From a virus, in the IMG/VR virus record IMGVR_UViG_3300047480_000188, positions 1 through 34,871 of that record: 34,871 nucleotides of DNA; one strand, written 5' to 3'. A program made the translations under genes and the position numbers. Below, one piece after another: positions 15,022 to 23,870 of this stretch. The notes under the pieces were generated by a model. It was not told the origin of the DNA, searched no databases, and worked only from the letters and a program-made list of their open reading frames with translations. How positions within the stretch are numbered: position 1 is the stretch's first letter; each line of letters opens with the position of its first letter.

Positions 15022-15249
15022 ATGGACATTAGAAAAATATCCATAGGCCCGGATTACAAGGGGAGTGCAATGCACTACATAGTAGGGCAGCGTGTCCTTG
15101 GCGACACGAATGAGATACATCTCATTAAGATGGATGCAGTAAAACAGTCCATCAAGATATTCATAATTAACGATAAGGGAGAAGTGGTACTTTGGAAGGA
15201 ATTTAATTCGACCATTCCCATTGCAATTGAATATAATATTAATATCTAA
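15022..15249 (+). CDS. Small conserved phage protein, 75 aa
   Basis: It begins MDIRKISIGPDYKGSAMHYIVGQ and continues as alternating strands (IHLIKMDAVKQSIKIFIINDKGEVVLWKEF) to IPIAIEYNINI. I recall this small beta-rich family from uncultured aquatic phages; function unknown. It leads a cluster with overlapping stops and starts (ATG of the next gene overlaps its TAA), so it is co-translated with the two genes after it. It contains a degenerate relative of the 16-bp palindrome at 15092-15107 (GTGTCCTTGGCGACAC). Confidence 0.7.
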   Translation: MDIRKISIGPDYKGSAMHYIVGQRVLGDTNEIHLIKMDAVKQSIKIFIINDKGEVVLWKEFNSTIPIAIEYNINI

Positions 15250-15812
15250 TGAGGTCTCCGTTTTACTTTATAGCTAAGCCGGTGGACGGCAAGAGGTACA
15301 GCAATACAAAAGAGATTGGTGGGATTGAGTTTATTGTCAGCACATCAGAAGAGGACCATAAGTTCTCTAATCGGTTTGCCGAAGTGGTAGAATTACCCTT
15401 AGGATACAAAGGCCCAATAAAGACAGGTGACACATTGCTCGTTCATCATAACGTATTCAAGTACTATAATGATATTAAGGGTAGGCAGAAAAGTGGGAAA
15501 TCGTTCTTTAGAGACGACTTTTTCTTTATAGAGTTTGACCAATTCTTTTTATACAAGAGTGGTTCCACGTGGAACGCACACGATAGGTATTGCTTCGTTA
15601 AGCCAATCCCTGTTACAGAAAGCTATATCAAAAAGCCATTTAGCGAAGAGCCTTTAATGGGGGTTATGAAATACCCTAATGAATATCTTTTGGAGCGTGG
15701 GATAAAGCAGGGGGATATGGTTTGTTTTAGCCCTGATAGTGAATACGAATTTACTGTTGATGATGAGAAGCTATACCGAATGTATGACCACCAAATAACA
15801 ATTAAATTATGA
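15249..15812 (+). CDS. Possible two-domain GroES-fold protein, 187 aa
   Basis: A conserved phage protein whose two halves look alike. Residues about 42-75 (AEVVELPLGYKGPIKTGDTLLVHHNVFKYYND) resemble the GroES pattern of an outlet strand followed by GD.hhh. Residues 134-187 (LMGVMKYPNEYLLERGIKQGDMVCFSPDSEYEFTVDDEKLYRMYDHQITIKL) repeat it and end like Cpn10 proteins. No hydrophobic mobile-loop tripeptide is obvious. It may be a chaperonin-10-like fold used for a structural role rather than a working lid. The product is unknown and the fold call is tentative. It overlaps its neighbours on both sides (TAATG, ATGA). Confidence 0.5.
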   Translation: MRSPFYFIAKPVDGKRYSNTKEIGGIEFIVSTSEEDHKFSNRFAEVVELPLGYKGPIKTGDTLLVHHNVFKYYNDIKGRQKSGKSFFRDDFFFIEFDQFFLYKSGSTWNAHDRYCFVKPIPVTESYIKKPFSEEPLMGVMKYPNEYLLERGIKQGDMVCFSPDSEYEFTVDDEKLYRMYDHQITIKL

Positions 15813-16282
15813 ATCTAATCACCTTTGATGACGTATTAAAAGACCCTAAAGCCTATGTATCAGACATACACTTACACGGTTTCCAAGATGTGGCAGATGG
15901 ACACAACGTATTCCGTAATATTCAGCCAAGAGACAGTAACGATGAGTTTGCCCAATTTGTATCCAATCTATTCCTTGGTTACAAAGTAGACTTAAACTTT
16001 ATCCGTAAGTCGCCATTGAACCAAGAAGAACCAAATTTTGTACATACGGACGAGATGATGGGGGAAATAACTTGTATATTGTATTTGAATGAAGATGCCC
16101 CAAAAGATGATGGGACTACAATATACGATGAGAATCACGAGCCAATCTTTACGATGTACTCTAAATTCAATCGTATGATTGCTTTTACATCTGATGCCCC
16201 TCATTCAAGAAATATCTTTGAGAACTTTGGTGATGGAGAAAAGGCGAGGTTGATACAGGTTGCATTCTTAAAGTCAAAGTAA
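15809..16282 (+). CDS. Fe(II)/2-oxoglutarate-dependent oxygenase, 157 aa
   Basis: Predicted double-stranded beta-helix dioxygenase, probably a hydroxylase. The metal triad is visible: His79 and Asp81 in FVHTDEMM, and His132 in DAPHSRN. Arg147 in KARLIQVAF is placed to hold 2-oxoglutarate. GEITCILYLNEDAPKDDGTTIY matches the LYLN...GGT pattern of prolyl-hydroxylase-like and DUF6445-type proteins. It could hydroxylate a virion or host protein; the substrate is unknown. Start and stop overlap the adjacent genes, linking it to the packaging block. Confidence 0.78.
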   Translation: MNLITFDDVLKDPKAYVSDIHLHGFQDVADGHNVFRNIQPRDSNDEFAQFVSNLFLGYKVDLNFIRKSPLNQEEPNFVHTDEMMGEITCILYLNEDAPKDDGTTIYDENHEPIFTMYSKFNRMIAFTSDAPHSRNIFENFGDGEKARLIQVAFLKSK

Positions 16283-16575
16283 TGAAAGACGCAAAGGAGA
16301 TAAAGATGAGAATCATTGCTGCCGGATATAAAGCAGTAGATGAATTGATTAAAGTAGCCGAGGAAAATGTGGTAAAAGGAGGTGGTGAAGAGGAAGGCGA
16401 ACTTGCTGCAGATAGATTAAAGAATGCAGCAGCTACAAAGAAGTTAGCGATATTTGATGCATTTGAAATATTAAGTCGAATTGAAGCCGAGAAAGAAAGT
16501 CTTGATGCCATCAATAATGGCGTAAGTAAAACAGATACAAAACAAGGATTTGCAGAACGAAGGTCAAAACAATAA
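16282..16575 (+). CDS. Candidate small terminase subunit, 97 aa
   Basis: A helical protein: KDAKEIKMRIIAAGYKAVDELIKVAEENVV, an acidic break, then ADRLKNAAATKKLAIFDAFEILSRIEAEKE and the tail GFAERRSKQ. It lies directly before TerL and overlaps it by 26 bases, the usual place for TerS. I recognise similar proteins before TerL in other Bacteroidota phages. No helix-turn-helix is obvious, so the TerS role is by position and shape only. Confidence 0.55.
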   Translation: MKDAKEIKMRIIAAGYKAVDELIKVAEENVVKGGGEEEGELAADRLKNAAATKKLAIFDAFEILSRIEAEKESLDAINNGVSKTDTKQGFAERRSKQ

Positions 16576-18799
16576 TCTGTGCCGAGTACTAAAGGACTAT
16601 ATACCGGCAGCTGTCATCTCTAAGAAGAATAGAGTGAGGTCGTGGCTTTATGGCTATAACGACCAATACGATGTTGTTATTATATCCAAGACCGGGCAGA
16701 TAGGTGAGATAGTAGAAATATCAGGGTTAAAGATTGCTTTGCCTTTGGCTCCTGAAAAGTGTCTTCAAAGACACTCTGATAAGTCTGAGCAGTATTGGGA
16801 GCGTCAGGAGATACCTAAAGAGTTAGCAAAGATTCAATCCATATTTCAATGGAACGATAAGCCAAAAGAATTTAAGGATAGATGGGTTGACTATATCGAG
16901 CAAGAGTTTGATTATAGAGAGCAAGGTTTTTGGTTTATGAATAATGGGGTGAAGACCTATATTACAGGGTCTCACTATATGTACCTCCAATGGTCAAGTA
17001 TTGATGTTGGGTATCCTGATTTTCGTGAAGCAAACAGAATCTATTGGATATTTTGGGAAGCGTGTAAAGCTGACCCAAGAAGTTTCGGGATGGTCTATCT
17101 GAAGATTAGACGTTCCGGATTTTCATTTATGTCTTCTTCAGAATGCGTAAACATAGGAACGCTTGCTCGTGACTCTCGTATTGGTATTCTATCTAAGACA
17201 GGTGCAGATGCCAAGAAGATGTTTACTGATAAGGTTGTCCCTATCAATAGCAGGCTACCATTTTTCTTCAAACCTATTATGGATGGTATGGATAAGCCTA
17301 AGACTGAATTGGCGTTCAGAGTACCGGCATCCAAGATTACCAAGAAGAATATGTACGATTCTGATGACAGCGAGATTGATGGCCTTGATACCACAATAGA
17401 TTGGAAGAATACAGAAGACAACTCTTATGACGGTGAGAAGCTGTTGTTTTTGGCTCACGATGAAAGTGGGAAGTGGACCAAGCCGGTAAACATTAAGGAG
17501 AATTGGCGTGTTACCAAGACCTGTCTCCGTTTGGGTAGTAAGATTATCGGCAAGTGTATGATGGGGTCTACATCTAATGCACTAAGCAAAGGTGGTCAGA
17601 ACTTTAAGGATATTTATGAGGAGTCTAAAGTAAAGATTCGTAACGCTAACGGTCAGACTAAGAGTGGGCTCTACGCTATATTTATTCCTATGGAATGGAA
17701 TATGGAAGGGTTCATTGACATATATGGTCAGCCTGTATTGCGTAAGCCTGAGAATCCTATCAGAGGAGTAGATGGTAATTGGATTACTAATGGGGCCATT
17801 GATTATTGGGAAGCTGAAGTTGAATCATTAAAGAATGATGCAGATGCCCTTAACGAGTTTTATCGTCAGTTCCCAAGAACCGAGTCTCACGCATTCCGTG
17901 ATGAAAGTAAGCAGGCTCTATTTAACCTGACGAAAATCTATCAGCAAATTGATTACAATGACTCAATGATAAAGGAGCACTACCTTACTCGTGGGTCGTT
18001 CTCTTGGAAGGACGGAATCAGGGATACCCAAGTGATATGGACTCCTGACCCTCGTGGCAGATTCAATGTAAGTTGGTTCCCACCTAAGCACTTGCAAAAC
18101 AACGTGCATATAAGAAATGGGATTAAGTATCCCGGGAATGAACACCTTGGGTCTTTTGGATGCGACTCGTATGATATTTCTGCTGTGGTAGGGGGGCGTG
18201 GTTCTAATGGTGCATTGCACGGAATGACCAAGTTTCATATGGATGACGCTCCTGTAAATGAGTTTTTCTTAGAGTATATAGCAAGACCTCAGACTGCAGA
18301 GATATTCTTTGAGGAGGTATTAATGGCTTGCGTGTTTTATGGAATGCCAATATTGGTCGAGAATAATAAGCCACGTTTGCTATATCATTTAAAGAATAGA
18401 GGATACAGAGGCTTTTCAATTAATAGACCTGACAAGCAGTTTGCGAAATTGACAAAGACTGAACGAGAGTTAGGCGGAATACCAAACTCATCAGAAGATG
18501 TAAAGCAGGCTCACGCTTCAGCGATTGAGTCTTACATTGAGAAGTTTGTAGGGTTGGATTTAGAGGGTAAGTATAGAGACCCTGAGGAAATGGGGACTAT
18601 GCCATTTACAAGAACGCTTGAAGATTGGGCTAAATTTGACATCAACGACAGGACTCGATTTGATGCCTGTATTAGTTCGGGATTGGCCATTATGGCTAAT
18701 CAAAAGCACCTATACATCCCTGAGAAAAAAGAATCGAAATTAATTATTAACTTCGCTAAATATAAGAACGAAGGAGTAACAAGTCAATTGATTAGATGA
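16550..18799 (+). CDS. terL: Terminase large subunit, 749 aa
   Basis: Motor and nuclease that packages DNA into the head. An ATPase region holds an arginine-rich Walker-A-like segment (RRSGFSFMS, 187-195) and Walker B LLFLAHDE (298-305). The RNase-H-like nuclease has Asp539 and Asp542 in GCDSYD, Glu604 in ILVENN and Asp705 in RFDACI. At 749 residues it is long for TerL, with an extended N-terminal 150 residues. No ATG lies near the N-terminus: the frame opens at 16526 and the only usual start is TTG at 16550, inside the upstream gene. The N-terminal sequence is conserved-looking (LCRVLKDYIPAAVISKKNRVRSW). Codon 70-76 holds the third palindrome. Confidence 0.93.
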   Translation: MQNEGQNNNLCRVLKDYIPAAVISKKNRVRSWLYGYNDQYDVVIISKTGQIGEIVEISGLKIALPLAPEKCLQRHSDKSEQYWERQEIPKELAKIQSIFQWNDKPKEFKDRWVDYIEQEFDYREQGFWFMNNGVKTYITGSHYMYLQWSSIDVGYPDFREANRIYWIFWEACKADPRSFGMVYLKIRRSGFSFMSSSECVNIGTLARDSRIGILSKTGADAKKMFTDKVVPINSRLPFFFKPIMDGMDKPKTELAFRVPASKITKKNMYDSDDSEIDGLDTTIDWKNTEDNSYDGEKLLFLAHDESGKWTKPVNIKENWRVTKTCLRLGSKIIGKCMMGSTSNALSKGGQNFKDIYEESKVKIRNANGQTKSGLYAIFIPMEWNMEGFIDIYGQPVLRKPENPIRGVDGNWITNGAIDYWEAEVESLKNDADALNEFYRQFPRTESHAFRDESKQALFNLTKIYQQIDYNDSMIKEHYLTRGSFSWKDGIRDTQVIWTPDPRGRFNVSWFPPKHLQNNVHIRNGIKYPGNEHLGSFGCDSYDISAVVGGRGSNGALHGMTKFHMDDAPVNEFFLEYIARPQTAEIFFEEVLMACVFYGMPILVENNKPRLLYHLKNRGYRGFSINRPDKQFAKLTKTERELGGIPNSSEDVKQAHASAIESYIEKFVGLDLEGKYRDPEEMGTMPFTRTLEDWAKFDINDRTRFDACISSGLAIMANQKHLYIPEKKESKLIINFAKYKNEGVTSQLIR
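16759..16774. repeat. 16-bp palindrome, copy 3 (CA centre)
   Basis: GTGTCTTCAAAGACAC inside terL. It extends to an 18-bp palindrome with A16758 and T16775. Here it starts on codon position 3 and helps encode KCLQRHS, so it is read in a different frame from copy 2. Confidence 0.85.
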
Positions 18800-21231
18800 A
18801 AAATATAACAATCGAAATAAATGCGGTATCATTCCCGAGTCAGTTGGCTACTGATGCCGAAAAAGCATCTGACACCTTTGGATTGCAAGTAGGTCAGGCC
18901 ATTCAGTATGAGTGGTTCAGAAAGGATGGTAATTCCTGTAGGTATTATGGGCAATGGCAAGATTTTCGTAGACTTAGATTATATGCAAGAGGTGAACAAC
19001 CTATTGGCAAATACAAGAATGAATTAGCTATTGATGGAGATTTGTCTTATCTGAACTTAGATTGGACTCCGGTTCCTATTCTACCAAAGTTCATTGACAT
19101 TGTTGTTAATGGTATGTCTGACCGATTATTCAAGGTTAAGGCTTATGCTCAGGATGCAATGTCCCAATCAAAGAGAAGCAAGTATCAAGATATGGTTGAG
19201 TCTCAGATGATTGGTAAACCTGTTCTTGAAATTATTCAGGAGGAGACAGGGGCTAATCCATTTATGATGGACCCTGAGAAACTGCCTCAGACAGACGAGG
19301 AACTTTCTCTTTATATGCAGCTTAACTATAAGCCTGCTATTGAAATCGCTGAAGAAGAAGCTATCAATACAATCTTTGATGAGAACCACTATGATGACAT
19401 CAGAAAAAGATTGGATTATGATATTGCGGTTATTGGTATTGGGGTAGCGAAGCACGAGTTCCTTCAGGGAACAGGCGTTAAACTATCTTATGTTGACCCG
19501 GCAAATATCGTTTACAGTTATACAGAAGACCCATTCTTTAAAGACGTATTTTATTGGGGTGAAATTAAAACCGTTCCGATTACTGAGTTGATGAAGATTG
19601 ACCAATCCTTAACTAAGGAAGACCTTCAGCAAATTACTCAGTACAGTCAGGCGTGGTATGACTACTACAATGTGGCTCAGTTTTACGAGAACAGTATGTT
19701 CTATCGTGACACTTGCACATTGATGTATTTCAATTATAAGACCACAAAGAAGATTGTCTACAAGAAAAAGAAACTTGAAGGTGGTGGTACTCGAGTGATT
19801 GAGAAGGACGAGAACTTTAACCCACCTGCAGAAATGATGGAGGAGGGCAACTTCGAGAAGATTGAAAAGACCATTGATGTATGGTATGAGGGTATTATGG
19901 TAATGGGTACCAATATCCTGTTGCAATGGAAGTTGTCTGAGAATATGGTTCGTCCAAAGTCTGCCTCTCAACACGCACTACCAAACTATGTTGCTTGTGC
20001 ACCTCGTATGTATAAGGGAGTGATTGAGTCTTTGTGTAGAAGGATGATTCCTTTTGCTGACTTGATTCAGATTACTCACTTGAAGCTACAGCAAGTTATC
20101 GCACGTACTGTGCCTGATGGAGTATTCATTGATGCTGATGGCTTGAATGAAATTGATTTGGGTACAGGAAATGCTTATAATCCTGAGGATGCATTAAGGC
20201 TATACTTCCAAACAGGTTCTGTTATTGGGCGTAGCTATACTCAAGATGGTGACTTCAACAATGCACGAGTCCCTATTACTCAGTTAACTTCTAATTCAGG
20301 GGCATCCAAAACACAGATGCTCATCACTAATATGAACCACTACATTGATATGATTAGGTCTGTAACCGGACTTAACGAAGCAAGAGATGGTTCTATGCCT
20401 GACCCTAACTCTTTGGTTGGTCTGCAGAAATTAGCCGCACTTAATTCAAACACAGCTACAAGACACATCCTTGATGCTTCATTGTACATCTATCGTTCAA
20501 TGGCAGAGGCTCTTACTTATAGAGTTTCAGATATATTGGAGTACTCAGATTTCAAGGATGAGTTTATAAATCAAATAGGTAAATACAATGTCTCTATTTT
20601 AAATGACATTAAAGACCTTTACATTTACGACTTCGGAATCTTTATTGAGATTTCACCTGATGAAGAGCAGAAGGCTCAACTTGAGGCAAACATTCAGATG
20701 GCATTATCTAAGGGAGACATTAACCTTGAGGATGCAATTGATATTCGTGAGATTAGAAATATCAAACTTGCGAATCAATTATTGAAGATGAAGCGTATCA
20801 AGACTCAGGAGCGTGAAGAGAAGATGGCTATGCAGAAGCAGTCTATAATTGCTCAACAGCAATTACAGTCTCAACAATTAGCAGCAGAAACAGCTATGCA
20901 GAAACTTCAGATGGAGACTCAGGCTAAGATGCAGCTGAAGCAGGCGGAGGTAGCTTTTGATATTGAGAAGTCCCGTAATGAAGCTGAACTTAAATCTCAA
21001 TTGATGAGAGAGGAGTTTGAGTATAACAGAATGTTAAGAGAGATGGAGGTTGGTAGCTTAACCGAAAGGGAGATGATGAGAGAGGAAGCTAAATCAAAAA
21101 GAATTAGTCAACAAAATACCGAGCAATCGAAACTTATTAATCAGAGAAAGAACAATCTCCCCCCGTTAAGATTTGAATCAAATGAGGATAGCTTGGATGG
21201 TTTTGATTTGGCAGAATTTGAGCCTCGTTAA
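18796..21231 (+). CDS. Portal protein, 811 aa
   Basis: Ring protein at the head vertex through which DNA passes. Seen: PVPILPKFIDIVVNGMSDRLFKV near residue 93; DYDIAVIGIGVAKHEFLQGTGVKLSYVDPANIVYSYTEDPFFKD near 208-251, the typical portal wing/stem segment; a core with GLNEARDGSMPDPNSLVG. From about residue 670 it is a long Gln/Glu/Lys-rich helix (QLQSQQLAAETAMQKLQMETQ), expected for an extended barrel or C-terminal coiled coil. It follows TerL with a four-base overlap (ATGA). Confidence 0.92.
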   Translation: MKNITIEINAVSFPSQLATDAEKASDTFGLQVGQAIQYEWFRKDGNSCRYYGQWQDFRRLRLYARGEQPIGKYKNELAIDGDLSYLNLDWTPVPILPKFIDIVVNGMSDRLFKVKAYAQDAMSQSKRSKYQDMVESQMIGKPVLEIIQEETGANPFMMDPEKLPQTDEELSLYMQLNYKPAIEIAEEEAINTIFDENHYDDIRKRLDYDIAVIGIGVAKHEFLQGTGVKLSYVDPANIVYSYTEDPFFKDVFYWGEIKTVPITELMKIDQSLTKEDLQQITQYSQAWYDYYNVAQFYENSMFYRDTCTLMYFNYKTTKKIVYKKKKLEGGGTRVIEKDENFNPPAEMMEEGNFEKIEKTIDVWYEGIMVMGTNILLQWKLSENMVRPKSASQHALPNYVACAPRMYKGVIESLCRRMIPFADLIQITHLKLQQVIARTVPDGVFIDADGLNEIDLGTGNAYNPEDALRLYFQTGSVIGRSYTQDGDFNNARVPITQLTSNSGASKTQMLITNMNHYIDMIRSVTGLNEARDGSMPDPNSLVGLQKLAALNSNTATRHILDASLYIYRSMAEALTYRVSDILEYSDFKDEFINQIGKYNVSILNDIKDLYIYDFGIFIEISPDEEQKAQLEANIQMALSKGDINLEDAIDIREIRNIKLANQLLKMKRIKTQEREEKMAMQKQSIIAQQQLQSQQLAAETAMQKLQMETQAKMQLKQAEVAFDIEKSRNEAELKSQLMREEFEYNRMLREMEVGSLTEREMMREEAKSKRISQQNTEQSKLINQRKNNLPPLRFESNEDSLDGFDLAEFEPR

Positions 21232-21249
21232 AATGTCGAAATTTTTATC

Positions 21250-21257
21250 TAAGTTTG
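21250..21257 (+). promoter_or_regulatory. -10 box TAAGTTTG before the scaffold/capsid genes
   Basis: Exact TAnnTTTG match, 20 bases before the ATG at 21278. ATGTCG (21233-21238), the hexamer clustered upstream of groEL, lies 11 bases upstream. The leader AAATTAAATCGAATCAA follows. Probably gives extra capsid transcription. Confidence 0.6.
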
Positions 21258-21277
21258 TATAAATTAAATCGAATCAA

Positions 21278-22387
21278 ATGGAATTAAAAGTTAGGTCATT
21301 GGACATTATTGAACCAAAGAGTGTTCAAGAAGTCGAAAAAGAATTGCTTGAAAAGCACGAAGAGTCTTTAAAGCAAGATGATAATCAGGTTCAATCTACC
21401 GGTGACGAAGGTGCCGGGAATGATAGTGATGATACTGCAAGTGATGCAGGATTTGAATTAAAGGATGAAGATGTTCTTTCATATATTGGTAAAAGGTACA
21501 ATAAGCAGATAAACTCTTTGGATGATTTGGTTGCTGAACGTAAAGAGTCAGAGCCATTGCCCGAAGATGTTGCTGCTTACTTACAATACAAAAAGGAGAC
21601 AGGCCGTGGGTTTGAAGATTTCTTGGCTCTCAAGAAAGACTTTGATTCTATGGACCCTGATAAACTTCTTAAAGAATACCTGACTGCTACGCAGGAGGGT
21701 CTCGACAGCGATGACATCGAGGCTTTGATGGATGACTACAGATTTGATGAAGAGTTGGATGATGAGTCAACCATTAAGAAAGCAAAAATCGCAAAGAAGA
21801 AAGTACTTGCTGAAGCAAAGAAATACTTCAATACTCAGAAGGAGAAATACAGAGTGCCACTTGAGTCAAGACCGGCCTCCATCTCTGATGAAGAGAAAGA
21901 AGTTTACGAAAGCTACAAGCAGTACATCCAAGAGGCAAAGACCATCGAGGAGGAAACCAAACGTAAACGTCAGTGGTTTGACCAAAAGACGGACGAAGTT
22001 TTTAGTGGAGAGTTCAAAGGTTTTGAGTTCAACATTAATGACAGGAAAATTATGTTTGCCCCCGGGGATGCCAATGAGTTGAAGAGAGTCCAATCTACTC
22101 CGCAGAACTTTATCAGTAAGTTCTTGGATGAGCAAGGGCTAATCAAAGACGCAGCAGGTTATCATAGGTCGTTGTCAATAGCTATGAACCCTGACAAGTT
22201 TGCCAAGTTCTTTTATGAACAAGGGTTAGCTGATGCAACCGATGATGTTACTCGTAAAATCAAGAACATCAATATGTCGGAGCGTAAAGTCCCTGAGGTT
22301 GGCAAGCCAACAGGCGGAATGCAGGTGAGGGCGGTAAACCCTGATTCAGGTAGAAACCTGAAAATCCGCAGTATTAAAAAAATGTAA
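21278..22387 (+). CDS. Probable scaffolding protein, 369 aa
   Basis: Lies between portal and major capsid genes, the standard scaffold position. The N-terminal 150 residues are very acidic and probably disordered (DEGAGNDSDDTASDAG near 44-59). A Lys/Glu-rich helical region covers about 165-245. A more ordered section follows (FKGFEFNINDRKIMFAPGDANELKRVQ), and the C-terminus is basic (RNLKIRSIKKM), where scaffolds usually touch the capsid protein. It has its own promoter and leader. I see no protease in the window that would remove it. Confidence 0.75.
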   Translation: MELKVRSLDIIEPKSVQEVEKELLEKHEESLKQDDNQVQSTGDEGAGNDSDDTASDAGFELKDEDVLSYIGKRYNKQINSLDDLVAERKESEPLPEDVAAYLQYKKETGRGFEDFLALKKDFDSMDPDKLLKEYLTATQEGLDSDDIEALMDDYRFDEELDDESTIKKAKIAKKKVLAEAKKYFNTQKEKYRVPLESRPASISDEEKEVYESYKQYIQEAKTIEEETKRKRQWFDQKTDEVFSGEFKGFEFNINDRKIMFAPGDANELKRVQSTPQNFISKFLDEQGLIKDAAGYHRSLSIAMNPDKFAKFFYEQGLADATDDVTRKIKNINMSERKVPEVGKPTGGMQVRAVNPDSGRNLKIRSIKKM

Positions 22388-22407
22388 AACAAAAAAACTA
22401 AAAGAAA

Positions 22408-23826
22408 ATGGCAAGTCAATTATTAAGCAATCCTACCTACCAATTGCAGCCGAGTGCTGAACAGGTGGCATTGCAAACCAATTACATTACCAATTTCAAT
22501 TTCTTGAATCAGTATCTTCCTGATACTTATGAGAAAGAATTTGAGCGTTATGGTAATCGTACTATTGCATCTTTCCTACGTATGGTAGGAGCAGAGATGC
22601 CTTCTAACTCTGACCAAATTAAATGGGCAGAACAAGGACGTTTACACATCAAGTACACTAACTGTACTTCAGCTGCAGCTGCAGGTGCTTCTACAGCAAC
22701 CTTCACTGTAAATGATAGCGGTGTAACTTACATTGCTATCCGTGTTGGACAAACCTTGATGATTCAGAACAACACTTCAGGTGTGTTCAACAAAGCAATC
22801 GTTACTGCAGTTCCTTCTGCAAATACTTTCACTGTAGCTTACTATGAAGCAGCAGGTCAGTCTTTCGCAGTATCTACTCAGTGTACTGTATTCATTTACG
22901 GTTCTGAGTTTAAGAAAGGTACCAACGGAATGATTGGTTCTTTGGAATCTGAAGATGAAATCTTCTCTAACAACCCAATTATCATCAAAGATAAGTATGC
23001 GGTTAACGGTTCTGATATGGCACAAATCGGTTGGGTAGAAGTAACCACCGAGAATGGTGCTACCGGATACCTTTGGTATTTGAAATCAGAGCACGAAACT
23101 CGTCTTCGTTTTGAAGATTATCTTGAAACTGCAATGATTGAAGCAGTTCCTGCCGCTACCGGTTCAGGTGCTAAAGTTGCAGGTATGATGGGTTCTGAAG
23201 GTATCTTCTACGTTGTTAACCAAAGAGGTAACGTATGGGGTGGTGGAACTCCAACTACTTTGCAAGATTGGGATACCATCGTATCACGTCTTGACAAGCA
23301 AGGTGCTATCGAAGAGAACGTAGTGTTCGTAAATCGTGGATTGTCTTTCGACATCGACAATATGTTGGCTACATTGAACGGATACACTTCAGGTGGTGTT
23401 GCTCAGTCTGCATCATTCGGTTTGTTCGACAATGACGTTGATATGGCGTTGAACCTTGGCTTCACCGGATTCCGTAGAGGTTATGACTTCTACAAGTCTG
23501 ATTGGAAGTACTTGAACGACCCAACTATGCGTGGTGGTCTTAATACCACTGCTGCTACTGCAACCGGTACTATCACAGGTTTGATGGTTCCTGCAGGTTC
23601 TACTTCAGTTTACGACCAAATTATGGGTAAGAACGCTAAGCGTCCATTCTTGCACGTAAGATACCGTGCTTCTGAAGCTGAAGACCGCAGATACAAAACT
23701 TGGATTACAGGTTCTGCCGGTGGTGCTGCAACAAGCGACCTCGATGCAATGGAAGTCAACTTCCTTTCTGAGCGTTGCGTATGTACCTTGGGTGCAAACA
23801 ACTTCGTATTATTCCGTTACGGTTAA
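22408..23826 (+). CDS. Major capsid protein, 472 aa
   Basis: Main shell protein, expected to have the HK97 fold. I recognise TYEKEFERYGNRTIASFLRMVGAEMPSNSDQIKWAEQGR at the start, the middle GFTGFRRGYDFYKSDWKYLND, and the ending KRPFLHVRYRASEAEDRRYKTW...FLSERCVCTLGANNFVLFRYG, all as in capsid proteins of aquatic Bacteroidota phages and distantly in crAss-like phages. Residues about 91-155 form a beta-rich stretch that may be an inserted surface domain. Codons look strongly C-ending for Phe, Asn, Asp and Tyr compared with neighbours, as expected for the most highly expressed gene. A palindrome-based hairpin follows. Confidence 0.9.
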   Translation: MASQLLSNPTYQLQPSAEQVALQTNYITNFNFLNQYLPDTYEKEFERYGNRTIASFLRMVGAEMPSNSDQIKWAEQGRLHIKYTNCTSAAAAGASTATFTVNDSGVTYIAIRVGQTLMIQNNTSGVFNKAIVTAVPSANTFTVAYYEAAGQSFAVSTQCTVFIYGSEFKKGTNGMIGSLESEDEIFSNNPIIIKDKYAVNGSDMAQIGWVEVTTENGATGYLWYLKSEHETRLRFEDYLETAMIEAVPAATGSGAKVAGMMGSEGIFYVVNQRGNVWGGGTPTTLQDWDTIVSRLDKQGAIEENVVFVNRGLSFDIDNMLATLNGYTSGGVAQSASFGLFDNDVDMALNLGFTGFRRGYDFYKSDWKYLNDPTMRGGLNTTAATATGTITGLMVPAGSTSVYDQIMGKNAKRPFLHVRYRASEAEDRRYKTWITGSAGGAATSDLDAMEVNFLSERCVCTLGANNFVLFRYG

Positions 23827-23844
23827 TTAGGAAGCTAAATATAA

Positions 23845-23870
23845 GGGGAGTGTCTTTGAAGACACTCTCC
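23845..23870 (+). terminator. Hairpin after the capsid gene built on the 16-bp palindrome, copy 4
   Basis: The palindrome GTGTCTTTGAAGACAC (23850-23865) is extended by GGGGA on the left and TCTCC on the right. The arms are therefore 12 bases (23845-23856 with 23859-23870) with one G-U pair. TTTATTACTT follows. It resembles a terminator or attenuator separating abundant capsid mRNA from downstream genes; the T-run is imperfect. Confidence 0.6.

Noticed and set aside
15092-15107. Fifth copy of the 16-bp palindrome (GTGTCCTTGGCGACAC)
   Set aside because: It differs at three positions and the arms shrink to five bases; mentioned only as a possible degenerate relative.
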